Of a stretch of 64,000 nucleotides of DNA, positions 43,525 to 51,633 are shown piece by piece. The notes under the pieces were generated by a model. It was not told the origin of the DNA and made no database searches. It was given only the letters and a program-made list of their open reading frames with translations. The stretch covers positions 62,001-126,000 of the forward strand of contig CAWIDG010000025.1 in assembly GCA_963834875.1 (NCBI GenBank), written 5' to 3'. The stretch comes from DATAGF01 sp963834875. Lineage in GTDB: Bacteria; Actinomycetota; Thermoleophilia; Miltoncostaeales; Miltoncostaeaceae. Made by a program: the position numbers and the translations under genes. Position 1 is the first letter of the stretch, and each line of letters begins with the position of its first letter.

Positions 43525-45549
43525 TTGAGCCCCCCGGCGGGCGCGGGCATGATGGGCGCGGCCGTGGCCCGTCCCCGCCCCGTCATCGCGCTCGCCACCG
43601 TGGCTCTCGCCGCCGGCTCCGTCGCCCCCGCGGCCGCCGCTCCCGCGACCGGCGACCGGCCCGCGGGCAGCGTCTCAACCTGGGCCCACGAGCTGAACCA
43701 GAACGAGCTCCCGCGGTGGAACCCGAGTACGGCGCCGGTGATCCCGGCGCGCCGCTGGTACGGGATCGTCAACGGCATCCTGAGCGAGTCGGGCGCGAAC
43801 GGCCTCTGGTTCAGCGGCCCGAGCGCCCTGCCCTTCCCGCCGCTGCCCTTGAGCCCGAAGGAGCCGGTCGGCTGGCGCACCCCGGCGCGGTTCTCGGCCC
43901 AGTTCCGGCGCACGGGCCTGCGGTGGGACGTGGCGGTCGAGGTGTGGGCCGCCCGCAGGGCGCTCCAGCGGAAGACCGCGACGGTCTCCGACCCGACCGC
44001 CGACCCCACCGCCTACACGCGCAGGCTGTCGCTGCTCGACCCCGGCTACCGGCGCGAGGCGCTGCGCGAGATCCGCAGGATCGTCCCACGCCTGCGGAAC
44101 GCGCCCTTCGTCAACTTCTACACCGGCAGCGACGAGCCGATCGCGCTGCTCCCTCGCGGCCGGGCGCGCTCGAGCGCCTTCGGCCGCCGCCTGGCGCGCG
44201 ACTTCCGCCGCGCGACCGGCTTCTCGCTGCCGAACCCGGCCGCCCGCCCGAGCACCTCCGACCGCGAGCGGCTGCGCTGGCTCGCCTGGTCGCGCTTCTC
44301 GGGCGACCGGTTCTTCGGGATGAAGGAGGAGCAGGCGCGCCTCATCCGCCGGCTGGACCCGGACGCGGTCGTCAGCCCCAACGACTACGGCTTCATCGAC
44401 GGCTTCATCCCCTGGGACTACTCCCGCCTGGGCAGCTTCGCCGACGTCGTGGAGGCCGATCCCTACGTGAGCTACGCGGAGCGCGACAGGGCCGGGCGGG
44501 GCCGCTACAACCCCGGCTTCGGCGCCAAGCTGCTGTCCGATCTGACGGGCAGGCGAACGCGGATCATCGTCCAGGGCTTCGACTACTCGCGCTACCAGCC
44601 GGTGCCCGGCGACCTGTGGACCTGGAGCGCGCAGGCGCTGCGCGCCGGCGCCACCGACATCAGCTTCTTCGCGTCGGACAACCCGCGCTTCACCAACCGG
44701 CGCCTGCACCGGGCGATGCTCGACGTGGCACGCAACCTGCGCGGGACCCGCCTCCCCGCGCCCCCGGCCGACCCAGAGCAGATCGTCCTCTACGCGACCG
44801 CCAGCGAGGGTCAGGGCCAACCCGACCGCGCGGGGAACCTGCGATACCGCACCGATGGGGACGCCATCTACACGACCTACTCGCTGCTCGGCGAGCTGGC
44901 CGGCGCCGCCTTCAGCTTCGACGCCGACACCCGCCTGGCCGCCCAGCCCGCCCGCCTCGCGGCCGCGCGGACGATCTGGCTCCCGCGCGCCGACACCCTG
45001 GACGCCCCGCTCGCCGACCAGCTCGCGGCCTGGGTCCGGGGCGGCGGCACGCTGGTCGTCACCGACCCCGAGGCCTTCACCAGGACCTCGGGGGGCGCGC
45101 CGCTGACCGCGGTCCGCGACGCGCTGATCGGTGCCCCGCTCGGCCCGCCGCGCCCCGGCCGGATCCTGCAGGTGGACCAGGGCGCGCTCGGCGCCGGCCT
45201 GCCCGACGACCTCCTGAGCGTGCCGATCGACGCCGTCCAGGCCCGCGCATTCGCGGGCGTCCCGGCCGGCGGCTCGGTCGTCGCCCGCTTCATCGACGGC
45301 GCCCCCGCAGCGATCGCCCGTCCGGTCGGCGCCGGGCGGGTGCTGGCCTTCGCGTCGGACCCGATGGTGCCATCGGTGCTGGACGAGCCGCTCGACCTGG
45401 CCAGGCTCGCCGCCGCGATCCACCGCTGGGCCGGCGGTGCGCTCGACCATCCCGCCTGGCGCTACCGCATCCCCGGGGACCCCCAGCCGACCCGCCTGCC
45501 GTGGTCGGACGCCGTCGAGCCCGAGGCGGCGCGGGCCGGCTTGCCCTAG
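43525..45549 (+). CDS. exported glycoside-hydrolase-like protein (674 aa)
   Basis: An N-terminal signal-type segment (VIALATVALAAGSVAPAAAA) is followed by a putative TIM barrel: WYGIVNGILSESGANGLWFSG, RWDVAVEVWAARRALQ, FVNFYTGSDEPIALL, VVSPNDYGFIDGFIPWDYSR, VVEADPYVSY and IIVQGFDYSRYQPVPGDLWT. The last 250 residues resemble a GH42-type trimerisation/glutamine-amidotransferase-like domain (WVRGGGTLVVTDPEAFTRT). Clan GH-A-like, but catalytic glutamates were not assigned with confidence. It lies 36 bases before a second glycosidase gene. Substrate unknown. Confidence 0.6.
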   Translation: MSPPAGAGMMGAAVARPRPVIALATVALAAGSVAPAAAAPATGDRPAGSVSTWAHELNQNELPRWNPSTAPVIPARRWYGIVNGILSESGANGLWFSGPSALPFPPLPLSPKEPVGWRTPARFSAQFRRTGLRWDVAVEVWAARRALQRKTATVSDPTADPTAYTRRLSLLDPGYRREALREIRRIVPRLRNAPFVNFYTGSDEPIALLPRGRARSSAFGRRLARDFRRATGFSLPNPAARPSTSDRERLRWLAWSRFSGDRFFGMKEEQARLIRRLDPDAVVSPNDYGFIDGFIPWDYSRLGSFADVVEADPYVSYAERDRAGRGRYNPGFGAKLLSDLTGRRTRIIVQGFDYSRYQPVPGDLWTWSAQALRAGATDISFFASDNPRFTNRRLHRAMLDVARNLRGTRLPAPPADPEQIVLYATASEGQGQPDRAGNLRYRTDGDAIYTTYSLLGELAGAAFSFDADTRLAAQPARLAAARTIWLPRADTLDAPLADQLAAWVRGGGTLVVTDPEAFTRTSGGAPLTAVRDALIGAPLGPPRPGRILQVDQGALGAGLPDDLLSVPIDAVQARAFAGVPAGGSVVARFIDGAPAAIARPVGAGRVLAFASDPMVPSVLDEPLDLARLAAAIHRWAGGALDHPAWRYRIPGDPQPTRLPWSDAVEPEAARAGLP

Positions 45550-45552
45550 GGT
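45547..45552 (+). promoter_or_regulatory. TAGGGT -10-like box before the second glycosidase gene
   Basis: TAGGGT overlaps the stop codon of the upstream gene; the next ATG (45586) has a GGGGGGAG ribosome site, so this would be a leadered promoter. Confidence 0.3.
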
Positions 45553-45585
45553 TCCGCCGGCGCCGGGTCCCGACCGGGGGGAGCG

Positions 45586-46740
45586 ATGCACAACAGGGGG
45601 CGTGTGGTGGCGGGACTCGTCGCCGTGGCGGCGGCGATCGCCCTCGTGGTCGGCACCGTCGCCTGCGGCGGCGGGGACGACGACGCGCCGGCGAGCGCCG
45701 TGGCCGCCGTGCAGGACGACCACCTGCCGATCGACGCGCTGGAGACCCTCGACGAGCGGCTGGACCTGGTGGCCGGCACCGGGGTGACCACGACCCGCTA
45801 CGACGTCTTCTGGTCCCAGGTCGCACCGGCGCGGCCGGCGAGCCCACGCGACCCCGCCGATCCCGCCTACGACTGGGAGCGCGCCGACCTGGTGCTGCGG
45901 GGCTTCGCCGAGCGCGACGTCACGCCGATCGTCTCCGTGTACAACGCGCCCACCTGGGCGACCGGCGGCCGGTACGAGCCGCCCGGCTACCAGATCAACA
46001 CGGCGACGCCCGACCCGGACGACTTCGCCGACTTCATGGCCGCGCTGACGGCCCGCTACTCCGGTGAGTTCACCCCATCCGGGGGCGACCCGCTCCCCGA
46101 GGTGCGCCACTTCGAGCTCTGGAACGAGCCGAACCTGTCCGGGTTCCTCCGGCCACAGTTCGAGGGCGGCCAGCCGGTCTCCCTCGACCGCTACGCCGCG
46201 ATGGTGAAGGCGGCCCACCCGGCGATGAAGGCGGCCAACCCGGACGTGCAGGTGATCGCGGGCGTCGGCGGCCCGCGCGGCAGCACCGGCGAGACCGGGA
46301 TCGGCGCGATCGACTGGCTCCAGGGCCTGGTGCAGCGCGGCATCCCGCTGGACGGCTACTCGCAGCACATCTACCCGTCGGCCGGCCCGGAGGTGCCCAC
46401 CGACGCCATCCCGAGCTGGAGCAGCATCGGCCGCTTCCTCGAGGAGATCGACGGCTTCCGCCCCGGGCTGCCCTTCTACATCACGGAGGCCGGCTACACG
46501 ACCGCGCCGACGCCCTACCGGGACGTCGCCGTCACCGAGGAGGAGCAGGCCGAGTACCTGACCCAGATCTACTCGCTGCCCCAGCTGCGCACCGAGCAGG
46601 TCAAGACGGTCGTCTGGTTCAACCTGGAGGACAACGTCAACTGGCCTGCGGGCCTCTACCGCGAGGGCCTGGACCCCAAGCCCAGCCTCCAGCGGTTCCT
46701 CGACGTCGTGCAGGGGCAGGGGGGCGCCCGCCTCGGCTGA
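45586..46740 (+). CDS. lipoprotein glycoside hydrolase, clan GH-A (384 aa)
   Basis: Signal segment with lipobox VVGTVAC near residue 25. TIM-barrel glycosidase of the GH5/GH39-like type: TTTRYDVFWSQVAP, PIVSVYNAPTWATGG, acid/base glutamate in HFELWNEPNLSGF (about residue 178), DGYSQHIYPSAGP, nucleophile glutamate in FYITEAGYTTAP (about 300) and VVWFNLEDNVNWPAGLY. Both catalytic glutamates are present. Probably attached to the outer face of the membrane and acting on a beta-linked glycan; the polymer is unknown. Preceded by GGGGGGAG. Confidence 0.85.
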   Translation: MHNRGRVVAGLVAVAAAIALVVGTVACGGGDDDAPASAVAAVQDDHLPIDALETLDERLDLVAGTGVTTTRYDVFWSQVAPARPASPRDPADPAYDWERADLVLRGFAERDVTPIVSVYNAPTWATGGRYEPPGYQINTATPDPDDFADFMAALTARYSGEFTPSGGDPLPEVRHFELWNEPNLSGFLRPQFEGGQPVSLDRYAAMVKAAHPAMKAANPDVQVIAGVGGPRGSTGETGIGAIDWLQGLVQRGIPLDGYSQHIYPSAGPEVPTDAIPSWSSIGRFLEEIDGFRPGLPFYITEAGYTTAPTPYRDVAVTEEEQAEYLTQIYSLPQLRTEQVKTVVWFNLEDNVNWPAGLYREGLDPKPSLQRFLDVVQGQGGARLG

Positions 46741-46764
46741 CCGGCCGCGGCCTCGGACGTGCGC

Positions 46765-48133
46765 TCAGGGCGCCCGGCCGGCCGCCGGGCGATGTCGTCG
46801 CGACACGGCCACGAGCGCCGTCAGGCCGGCGGCCGCCGCCACGACGGAGCCACCGAGGATCCCGATCTTCGCGGCCTCGAGGTTCACGGGGTCCGAGTAG
46901 GCGAGGCCGGCGACGAAGAGCGACACGGTGAACCCGATCCCGGCCAGGGCGCCGACGCCCACCACGTGGGCCCAGCGGACCCCGGCCGGCAGGGCGCCGA
47001 TTCCCAGCCGCACCGCGATCGCGACGCCCGCCGTGAGCCCGATCGTCTTCCCGAGCACCAGCCCCAGGGCCGCGGCGAGCGCGATGCGCGTCTCGGTGGC
47101 GGCCTCGAGCGACTCGGAGTCCAGCACGATGCCGGCGTTGGCGAGGGCGAAGATCGGCAGGACGACGAAGCTCGACCACTCGTGCAGGTTGTTCTCCACC
47201 CGCGTCAGGGGGGAGACGGCCTCCCGCGACAGCCACGCCAGGCGGCTCCAGTGCTCGGCGTCCGCGTCGGGGTCGTCGGGCTCGTCGGCCGTCTCGCGGG
47301 CGATCCGCATCGCCTCGGCGCTCACGGCGGCGGGGTCCTGGAACGGCCGCACGGGCGTCAGCAGCCCGATCGCGACCCCCGCGATGGTGGGATGGACCCC
47401 GGACTCGAGCATGCAGAGCCACACGGCCACCCCCAGGACCACGTAGGGGAACAGGTGGCGCACCTGCATGCGCTGGAGCGCCGCGATGGCGACCAGGCCG
47501 CAGAGCCCGGCCGCGAGCCACCCGAACGCGAGGCTCTCCGTGTAGTAGATCGCGATGACGAGGATGGCCCCGATGTCGTCGATCACCGCGACGCCGAGCA
47601 GGAACGCGACCAGCCCGGTCGGCACCCGGCGGCCGAGCGCCGCGAGCGCGCCGAGGGCGAAGGCGACGTCGGTGGCCATCGGGATCCCCCACCCGCGGGC
47701 CCCCTCTCCGCCGCCGATCACGGCCAGGAAGACGAGCGCCGGGACCACCATGCCGCCGACGGCCGCGACGAGCGGCAGCAGGGCGGCCTTCGCGGTCGAA
47801 CAGCTCCCCCACGACGAGCTCGCGCTTGACCTCCAGGCCGATGACCAGGAAGAACAGCGCCATGAGGCCGTCGTTGACCACGTCGCGGAGGGTCTCCTCG
47901 ATCTGGAAGTCGCCGATCGTCACCGACACCTCGGTGGTCCAGAAGTCCTCGTAGGCGCCGCCCGCGACGTTCGCCCACACGAGGGCCGCCAGCGTGGCCG
48001 CGAGCAGCACCAGCGCGCCGGAGGCCTCCAGGCGGAAGAACTGCTGCAGCGGCTGCACGACGAGTCGCGGGACCGGCCGCTCGGTGCGCGACCACGGCCG
48101 CCGTGGCCGTTGAGGGGGCGCGTCGCTCGTCAC
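46765..48133 (-). CDS. nhaA: Na+/H+ antiporter NhaA, one frameshift
   Basis: Inner-membrane sodium/proton antiporter. N-terminal part FRLEASGALVLLAATLAALVWAN and DGLMALFFLVIGLEVKRELVVGEL; the frame changes near 47795, then MATDVAFALGALAALG (Asp of helix 4), GVAVIDDIGAILVIAIYY (the paired Asp-Asp of the ion site), LGKTIGLTAGVAIAVRLG and GALAGIGFTVSLFVAGLAY. About 455 residues, slightly longer than E. coli NhaA because of an Asp/Glu-rich cytoplasmic loop (ADEPDDPDADAEHW). Function in pH and sodium homeostasis. Confidence 0.94.
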
Positions 48134-48200
48134 CGGGCCATCCCGGCGTGCACGCTACCTGGCGCGCCGCGCGGGCGCGCCCGCTCACCCGCCGCGCCTC

Positions 48201-48599
48201 CTACGAGGGGCGAACCCCGGCGCCGCCGGCGATCGCGAGGGACAGCCTCTCCCCGCCGTCGGCGCTGTCGACGCTCCACCGGTTGACCAGCCGCTCGACG
48301 ATCGCGCCGACGCCGGGGACGGCCGTGCCCTCGACCACGCGGGTGGCGGCACCTGCCGGCAGCGGGCCCAGCCGCACGGTCACCGAGCCCGGCTCGCTGA
48401 CGAACTCGACGCGCAGGGGCTCGTCGGCCAGCTCGCGGCTCGCGGCGACGGCGAGGGCCGCGCTGGCGATCTGGGCGTCCGAGACGCGGTCGATCGGCAG
48501 GTTGACGCGGGCGGCGAGGGCCGCGACGACGCGCTCGAGCACCGGTCCGGCGAGCTCGGGCCGGCGAACCACGAGGCGTGCGCTCGGGCTGCTCCTCCA
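48201..48599 (-). CDS. degenerate HATPase-like protein paired with RsbW (about 130 aa), possible frameshift
   Basis: The text RVEFVSEPGSVTVRLGPLPAG, TAVPGVGAIVERLVNRWSVDSADGGERLSLAIA parallels the end of the adjacent RsbW-like protein, but the ATP-binding N-box and G boxes are missing. ATG at 48597-48599 (MEEQPER) overlaps the RsbW stop but is in another frame from the main body, so a small indel near 48575 is likely. It may be a non-catalytic partner or an anti-sigma accessory. Name and function are inference. Confidence 0.5.
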   Translation of the reverse strand, partial: WRSSPSARLVVRRPELAGPVLERVVAALAARVNLPIDRVSDAQIASAALAVAASRELADEPLRVEFVSEPGSVTVRLGPLPAGAATRVVEGTAVPGVGAIVERLVNRWSVDSADGGERLSLAIAGGAGVRPS

Positions 48600-49010
48600 T
48601 CAACGGCTCGGCGCGTCGGGCGAGAAGCTCATCCTGACCTCGGTGGCTCCCTCGCTGTCGCTGGTGAAGGCCACCTCGTCGCTGATGGCGAGCATCAGCG
48701 GGAGGCCGAGGCCGAGCCCGGCCGCACGGGAATCGAGGCGCGGGGCGATCCCCTGCCCGTGGTCGCGCACGGCGACGACCAGGCGCTCCGGCTCGACCCA
48801 TGCCCTGACCGCGTACTCCCCGCCGCCGTCAGGGTAGGCGTGCACGACGGCGTTGGTGCAGGCCTCGGTGACCGCGATGGAGATGTCGTTGCGGCTCGTG
48901 TCGTCCCAGCCGAGGACGTCGATCAGCCCGCGCACCATCTGGCGCGCGACGACGACGCTTTCCGCCTCGGCGGGCAGGACCAGCTCGACGTGAGCATCCG
49001 GTCCGGTCAC
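48600..49010 (-). CDS. RsbW-type anti-sigma factor, HATPase (136 aa)
   Basis: Serine-kinase-type anti-sigma factor of the SpoIIAB/RsbW family. N-box ISIAVTEACTNAVVHAYPDG, G1 VVAVRDHGQGIAPR and G2 GLGLGLPLMLAISDEVAF are all present. The GTG start at 49010 is preferred because GGGAGG lies 7 bases before it; an upstream ATG would add 12 residues without family support. Expected to bind the SigF-like factor encoded at 49144-49866 and to phosphorylate the STAS protein encoded at 49962. Confidence 0.88.
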   Translation of the reverse strand: MTGPDAHVELVLPAEAESVVVARQMVRGLIDVLGWDDTSRNDISIAVTEACTNAVVHAYPDGGGEYAVRAWVEPERLVVAVRDHGQGIAPRLDSRAAGLGLGLPLMLAISDEVAFTSDSEGATEVRMSFSPDAPSR

Positions 49011-49143
49011 AGCCCGGCCTCCCGGCGGCGAGAGCCTCGCGTGCATCGCCTGCCCGTCTCCCTTCGCCCGACGGCGCGTGCCTTCGCCATGGCCCTGCCC
49101 ATCCTCGCACAGGCCGAAACCCGGGGAGCCGGTGCGCCGGCCG

Positions 49144-49866
49144 TCATGCCCGGCCCGCGGATGGGGGGCCCTCCGCGCTCTCGCGCAGCCGCTCGAGCGC
49201 CCGCCGGATCAGGCGCGAGACGTGCATCTGGGAGACGCCGACCTGCTCGGCGATCTGGGACTGCGTCAGCCCCTGCTCGAACCGGAGGTGCAGGATGACC
49301 CGCTCGCGCGCGGGCAGCTCCGACAGCCCGGAGTGCAGCGTCGCGCGCGCCTCGGCCTGCTCGAAGCCCGGGTCCTCGAGGCCCACGGCGATGCCCTCGT
49401 CCTCGTCGCCCTCCCGTCCCGGCGAGGCGAGCGGAGCGGGCCGCTGGGCGCTGCCGGCGGCGAGCGCGTCCAGGACGTCGTCGATGGAGAGGTCGGCCGC
49501 CTCGGCGATCTCCCTCACCGACGGGCTGCGCCCCTCCTGCGCCGCGACGTCGTCGACGGCCTGCGCGATGCGCGCCCGCGCCTCCTGGATGCCGCGGGGC
49601 ACGCGCACCGTCCAGGAACGGTCGCGGAAGTGGCGGCGGATCTCGCCCAGGATCGTCGGCGTGGCGAAGCTCGCGAGCTTGTAGCCGCGCGCCGGGTCGA
49701 AGCGGTCGATGGCCTTGATCAGCCCGATCGTCCCCACCTGCACGAGGTCGTCGAGCGGCTCACCCCGCTCGGCGTACCGGCGCGCGAGCCCGCGCACGAG
49801 CGGGAGGTGCTCCATGATGAGCCGCTCGCGTTCGGCGTCGCTGAGCGGCTGGCTGCGTGCCGCCAT
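49144..49866 (-). CDS. SigB/SigF-family RNA polymerase sigma factor (240 aa)
   Basis: Group 3 sigma factor. Region 2: HLPLVRGLARRYAERGEPLDDLVQVGTIGLIKAIDRFDP and FATPTILGEIRRHFRD, the SigB/F hallmark. Region 3: GRSPSVREIAEAADLSIDDV. Region 4: ELPARERVILHLRFEQGLTQSQIAEQVGVSQMHVSRLI. Same strand and order as the anti-sigma gene downstream. Likely controls general stress or stationary-phase genes by partner switching. Confidence 0.94.
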   Translation of the reverse strand: MAARSQPLSDAERERLIMEHLPLVRGLARRYAERGEPLDDLVQVGTIGLIKAIDRFDPARGYKLASFATPTILGEIRRHFRDRSWTVRVPRGIQEARARIAQAVDDVAAQEGRSPSVREIAEAADLSIDDVLDALAAGSAQRPAPLASPGREGDEDEGIAVGLEDPGFEQAEARATLHSGLSELPARERVILHLRFEQGLTQSQIAEQVGVSQMHVSRLIRRALERLRESAEGPPSAGRA

Positions 49867-49948
49867 TCCGTCGCCACCCCCGGCCGACGCGTGACGAGAC
49901 GTCGGCCCGGAGTGTGCCCGATCGCCCGGGGCGGGAAACGCCCCTTGC

Positions 49949-49954
49949 TAGTCT
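49949..49954 (+). promoter_or_regulatory. leaderless -10 box TAGTCT for the STAS gene
   Basis: TAGTCT ends 7 bases before the ATG at 49962; no Shine-Dalgarno. Confidence 0.5.
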
Positions 49955-49961
49955 GGCGCGC

Positions 49962-50288
49962 ATGTCGGACCCCGCCCCGGGCACCTTTCGCGCGCGCGCC
50001 GAGCAGCGCCCCGAGGGGGTGGTGGTCGTCGCCGACGGGGAGCTCGACCTGGTCGGCGCGCCCGCGCTCGCCGCCGCCCTCCCCGAGCAGGGCGACACGC
50101 CGGTGATCATCGACCTGGCCGGCGTCGGCTTCATGGACTCGTCGGGGCTACGGGCCCTGCTCGAGGCGCGGCAGGCGTGCCTGGAGGCCGGGCGTCCGTT
50201 CGCCATCGCGCGCCCGTCGGACGCCGTCCGCCGCGTGCTCGAGCTGGTCGACCTCGCGCGCGAGTTCGAGGTCGTCGAGACGCTCTAG
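49962..50288 (+). CDS. STAS-domain anti-sigma-factor antagonist, RsbV-like (108 aa)
   Basis: Single STAS domain: GVVVVADGELDLVGAPALAAAL, the phosphorylation loop IIDLAGVGFMDSSGLRALLEA with the conserved serine, and a C-terminal helix (AVRRVLELVDLAREFEVV). When dephosphorylated it should bind RsbW and free the sigma factor. Divergent from the sigma gene, giving a two-way module. Its last codon overlaps the convergent uppP stop by 4 bases. ATG is chosen by the leaderless box; the frame extends 35 codons upstream without support. Confidence 0.9.
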   Translation: MSDPAPGTFRARAEQRPEGVVVVADGELDLVGAPALAAALPEQGDTPVIIDLAGVGFMDSSGLRALLEARQACLEAGRPFAIARPSDAVRRVLELVDLAREFEVVETL

Positions 50289-51130
50289 GAGATCGTCCCC
50301 GCCGCCGTCAGGGCGATCACGATCGCGCCGAGCACGAGCCGGTAGACCACGAACACCATCATGGAGTGGGTGGTCAGGAAGCGGAGCAGGAAGGCGATCG
50401 ACAGGTAGCCGAAGATGAACGCGAAGACCGTCGCGATGGCCAGTGCGCCGAGGCTGACGTCGTCATCGCCGGTGAAGATCTCCAGCAGCCCGTAGAGCCC
50501 GCTGAGGACGATCGCCGGCACCGACAGCAGGAACGAGAAGCGGGCGGCGGCCTCGCGCTTCAGGCCCAGGAAGAGGCCGGCCGTGATCGTCGCCCCCGAG
50601 CGCGAGGTGCCGGGGACGAGCGCGAGCGCCTGGGCGAGGCCGACCCAGAGCGCGTCGCGCATGCCCACGTCGTCGACGTCGCGGACTCGCTTCGAGGTCA
50701 CGTCCGCGGCCAGCAGGACCAGGCCGAGGACGATCAGCATGACGCCGATGAGGTAGAGGTTGCGCGCCCCGCTCTCGATCTGGTCCCGGAAGGCGACGCC
50801 GAAGATCACGATCGGGATCGTCGCCACGATCACGTACCACCCCATGCGGGCGTCCAGCTCGTCCCGCAGCTCGGGCCGGCGCAGGCTGAGGAACCAGGTC
50901 CGGACGATGCGCAGGAGGTCGCGCCAGAAGTAGATGACGACCGCCAGCATCGTTCCGAGCTGGACCACCGCCGTGAAGAAGGCCCCGGGGTCCTCCCAGC
51001 CGGCGAAGGCGGGGACGATGCGCAGGTGGGCGGTGCTCGAGATCGGCAGGAACTCGGTGAGCCCCTGGGCGATCCCGAGGACGATGGCCTCGAGCCAGGA
51101 CACGACCGCGGAATCGTAGGCGTTTCGCAT
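50285..51130 (-). CDS. uppP: undecaprenyl-diphosphatase UppP/BacA (281 aa)
   Basis: Polytopic membrane enzyme that recycles the lipid carrier for peptidoglycan and glycans and gives bacitracin resistance. Motif 1 IAQGLTEFLPISSTAHLRI (Glu-rich/SS) and motif 2 LALVPGTSRSGATITAGLFLGL (catalytic Ser/Arg) are complete; eight hydrophobic helices follow the family pattern. The start MRNAYDSAVVSWLEAIVLG at 51130 is preferred; ten more codons upstream overlap the promoter of the next gene. Intact. Confidence 0.95.
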   Translation of the reverse strand: MRNAYDSAVVSWLEAIVLGIAQGLTEFLPISSTAHLRIVPAFAGWEDPGAFFTAVVQLGTMLAVVIYFWRDLLRIVRTWFLSLRRPELRDELDARMGWYVIVATIPIVIFGVAFRDQIESGARNLYLIGVMLIVLGLVLLAADVTSKRVRDVDDVGMRDALWVGLAQALALVPGTSRSGATITAGLFLGLKREAAARFSFLLSVPAIVLSGLYGLLEIFTGDDDVSLGALAIATVFAFIFGYLSIAFLLRFLTTHSMMVFVVYRLVLGAIVIALTAAGTIS

Positions 51131-51154
51131 GGGGGCGCCGACCAGGGACGCCGC

Positions 51155-51160
51155 TACCAT
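51155..51160 (+). promoter_or_regulatory. -10 box TACCAT before the zinc-ribbon/PAS gene
   Basis: TACCAT ends 7 bases before the GTG at 51168; GGGGAG lies between, so the start could be leaderless or have a minimal ribosome site. Confidence 0.4.
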
Positions 51161-51167
51161 TGGGGAG

Positions 51168-51608
51168 GTGCCGGTCTTCCTCTGTCCGCGCTGCGCCTAC
51201 CGCGAGGCGGGAGGCGACCGCAACGTGCGCCACCAGCCGCGGGGCTGCTCGCGCTGCGGCTTCGGCTTCGCCTTCGAGCTGCTCGAGGACTACTACGCCA
51301 GCCCGAAGACCGCCCTGATCGTCTGCGACCAGGACCGGCGGATCCTCGTCGCCGGCCACGCGGCGTTCGCGGTCACGGGCTACCAGGAGGGCGAGCTGAT
51401 CGGGCACGAGGTGGTCGAGCGGCTCGGCCTCGCCGGGTTCGCGAACGGCGACCCGGCCGCCACCAGCCTCGAGTGGGGCGTCCGCGTGCTGAACGTGGAC
51501 TGCACCTTCCGTCCCAACGGGACCGGCGGCGACGTCGCCGCGACCGCCGACTTCTTCCCGGCCTACGATGCCGACGGCGGCCTGCTGGTGGCGCTGACGC
51601 CCAAGTAG
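51168..51608 (+). CDS. zinc-ribbon plus PAS-domain protein (146 aa)
   Basis: N-terminal zinc ribbon with CPRC and CSRC pairs (residues about 5-42), then a PAS domain: YYASPKTALIVCDQDRRILVAGHAAFAVTGYQEGELIGHEVVERLGL and VRVLNVDCTFRPNGTGGDVAA. There is no kinase, GGDEF or HTH output domain, so it must act by binding a partner. GTG start close behind a TACCAT box. Divergent from uppP, followed by an aldo/keto reductase gene. Possibly a redox or ligand sensor that also binds nucleic acid or protein through the zinc ribbon. Confidence 0.7.
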   Translation: MPVFLCPRCAYREAGGDRNVRHQPRGCSRCGFGFAFELLEDYYASPKTALIVCDQDRRILVAGHAAFAVTGYQEGELIGHEVVERLGLAGFANGDPAATSLEWGVRVLNVDCTFRPNGTGGDVAATADFFPAYDADGGLLVALTPK

Positions 51609-51633
51609 CCTGGCCGGCAGCGAGGGGAGGGAC

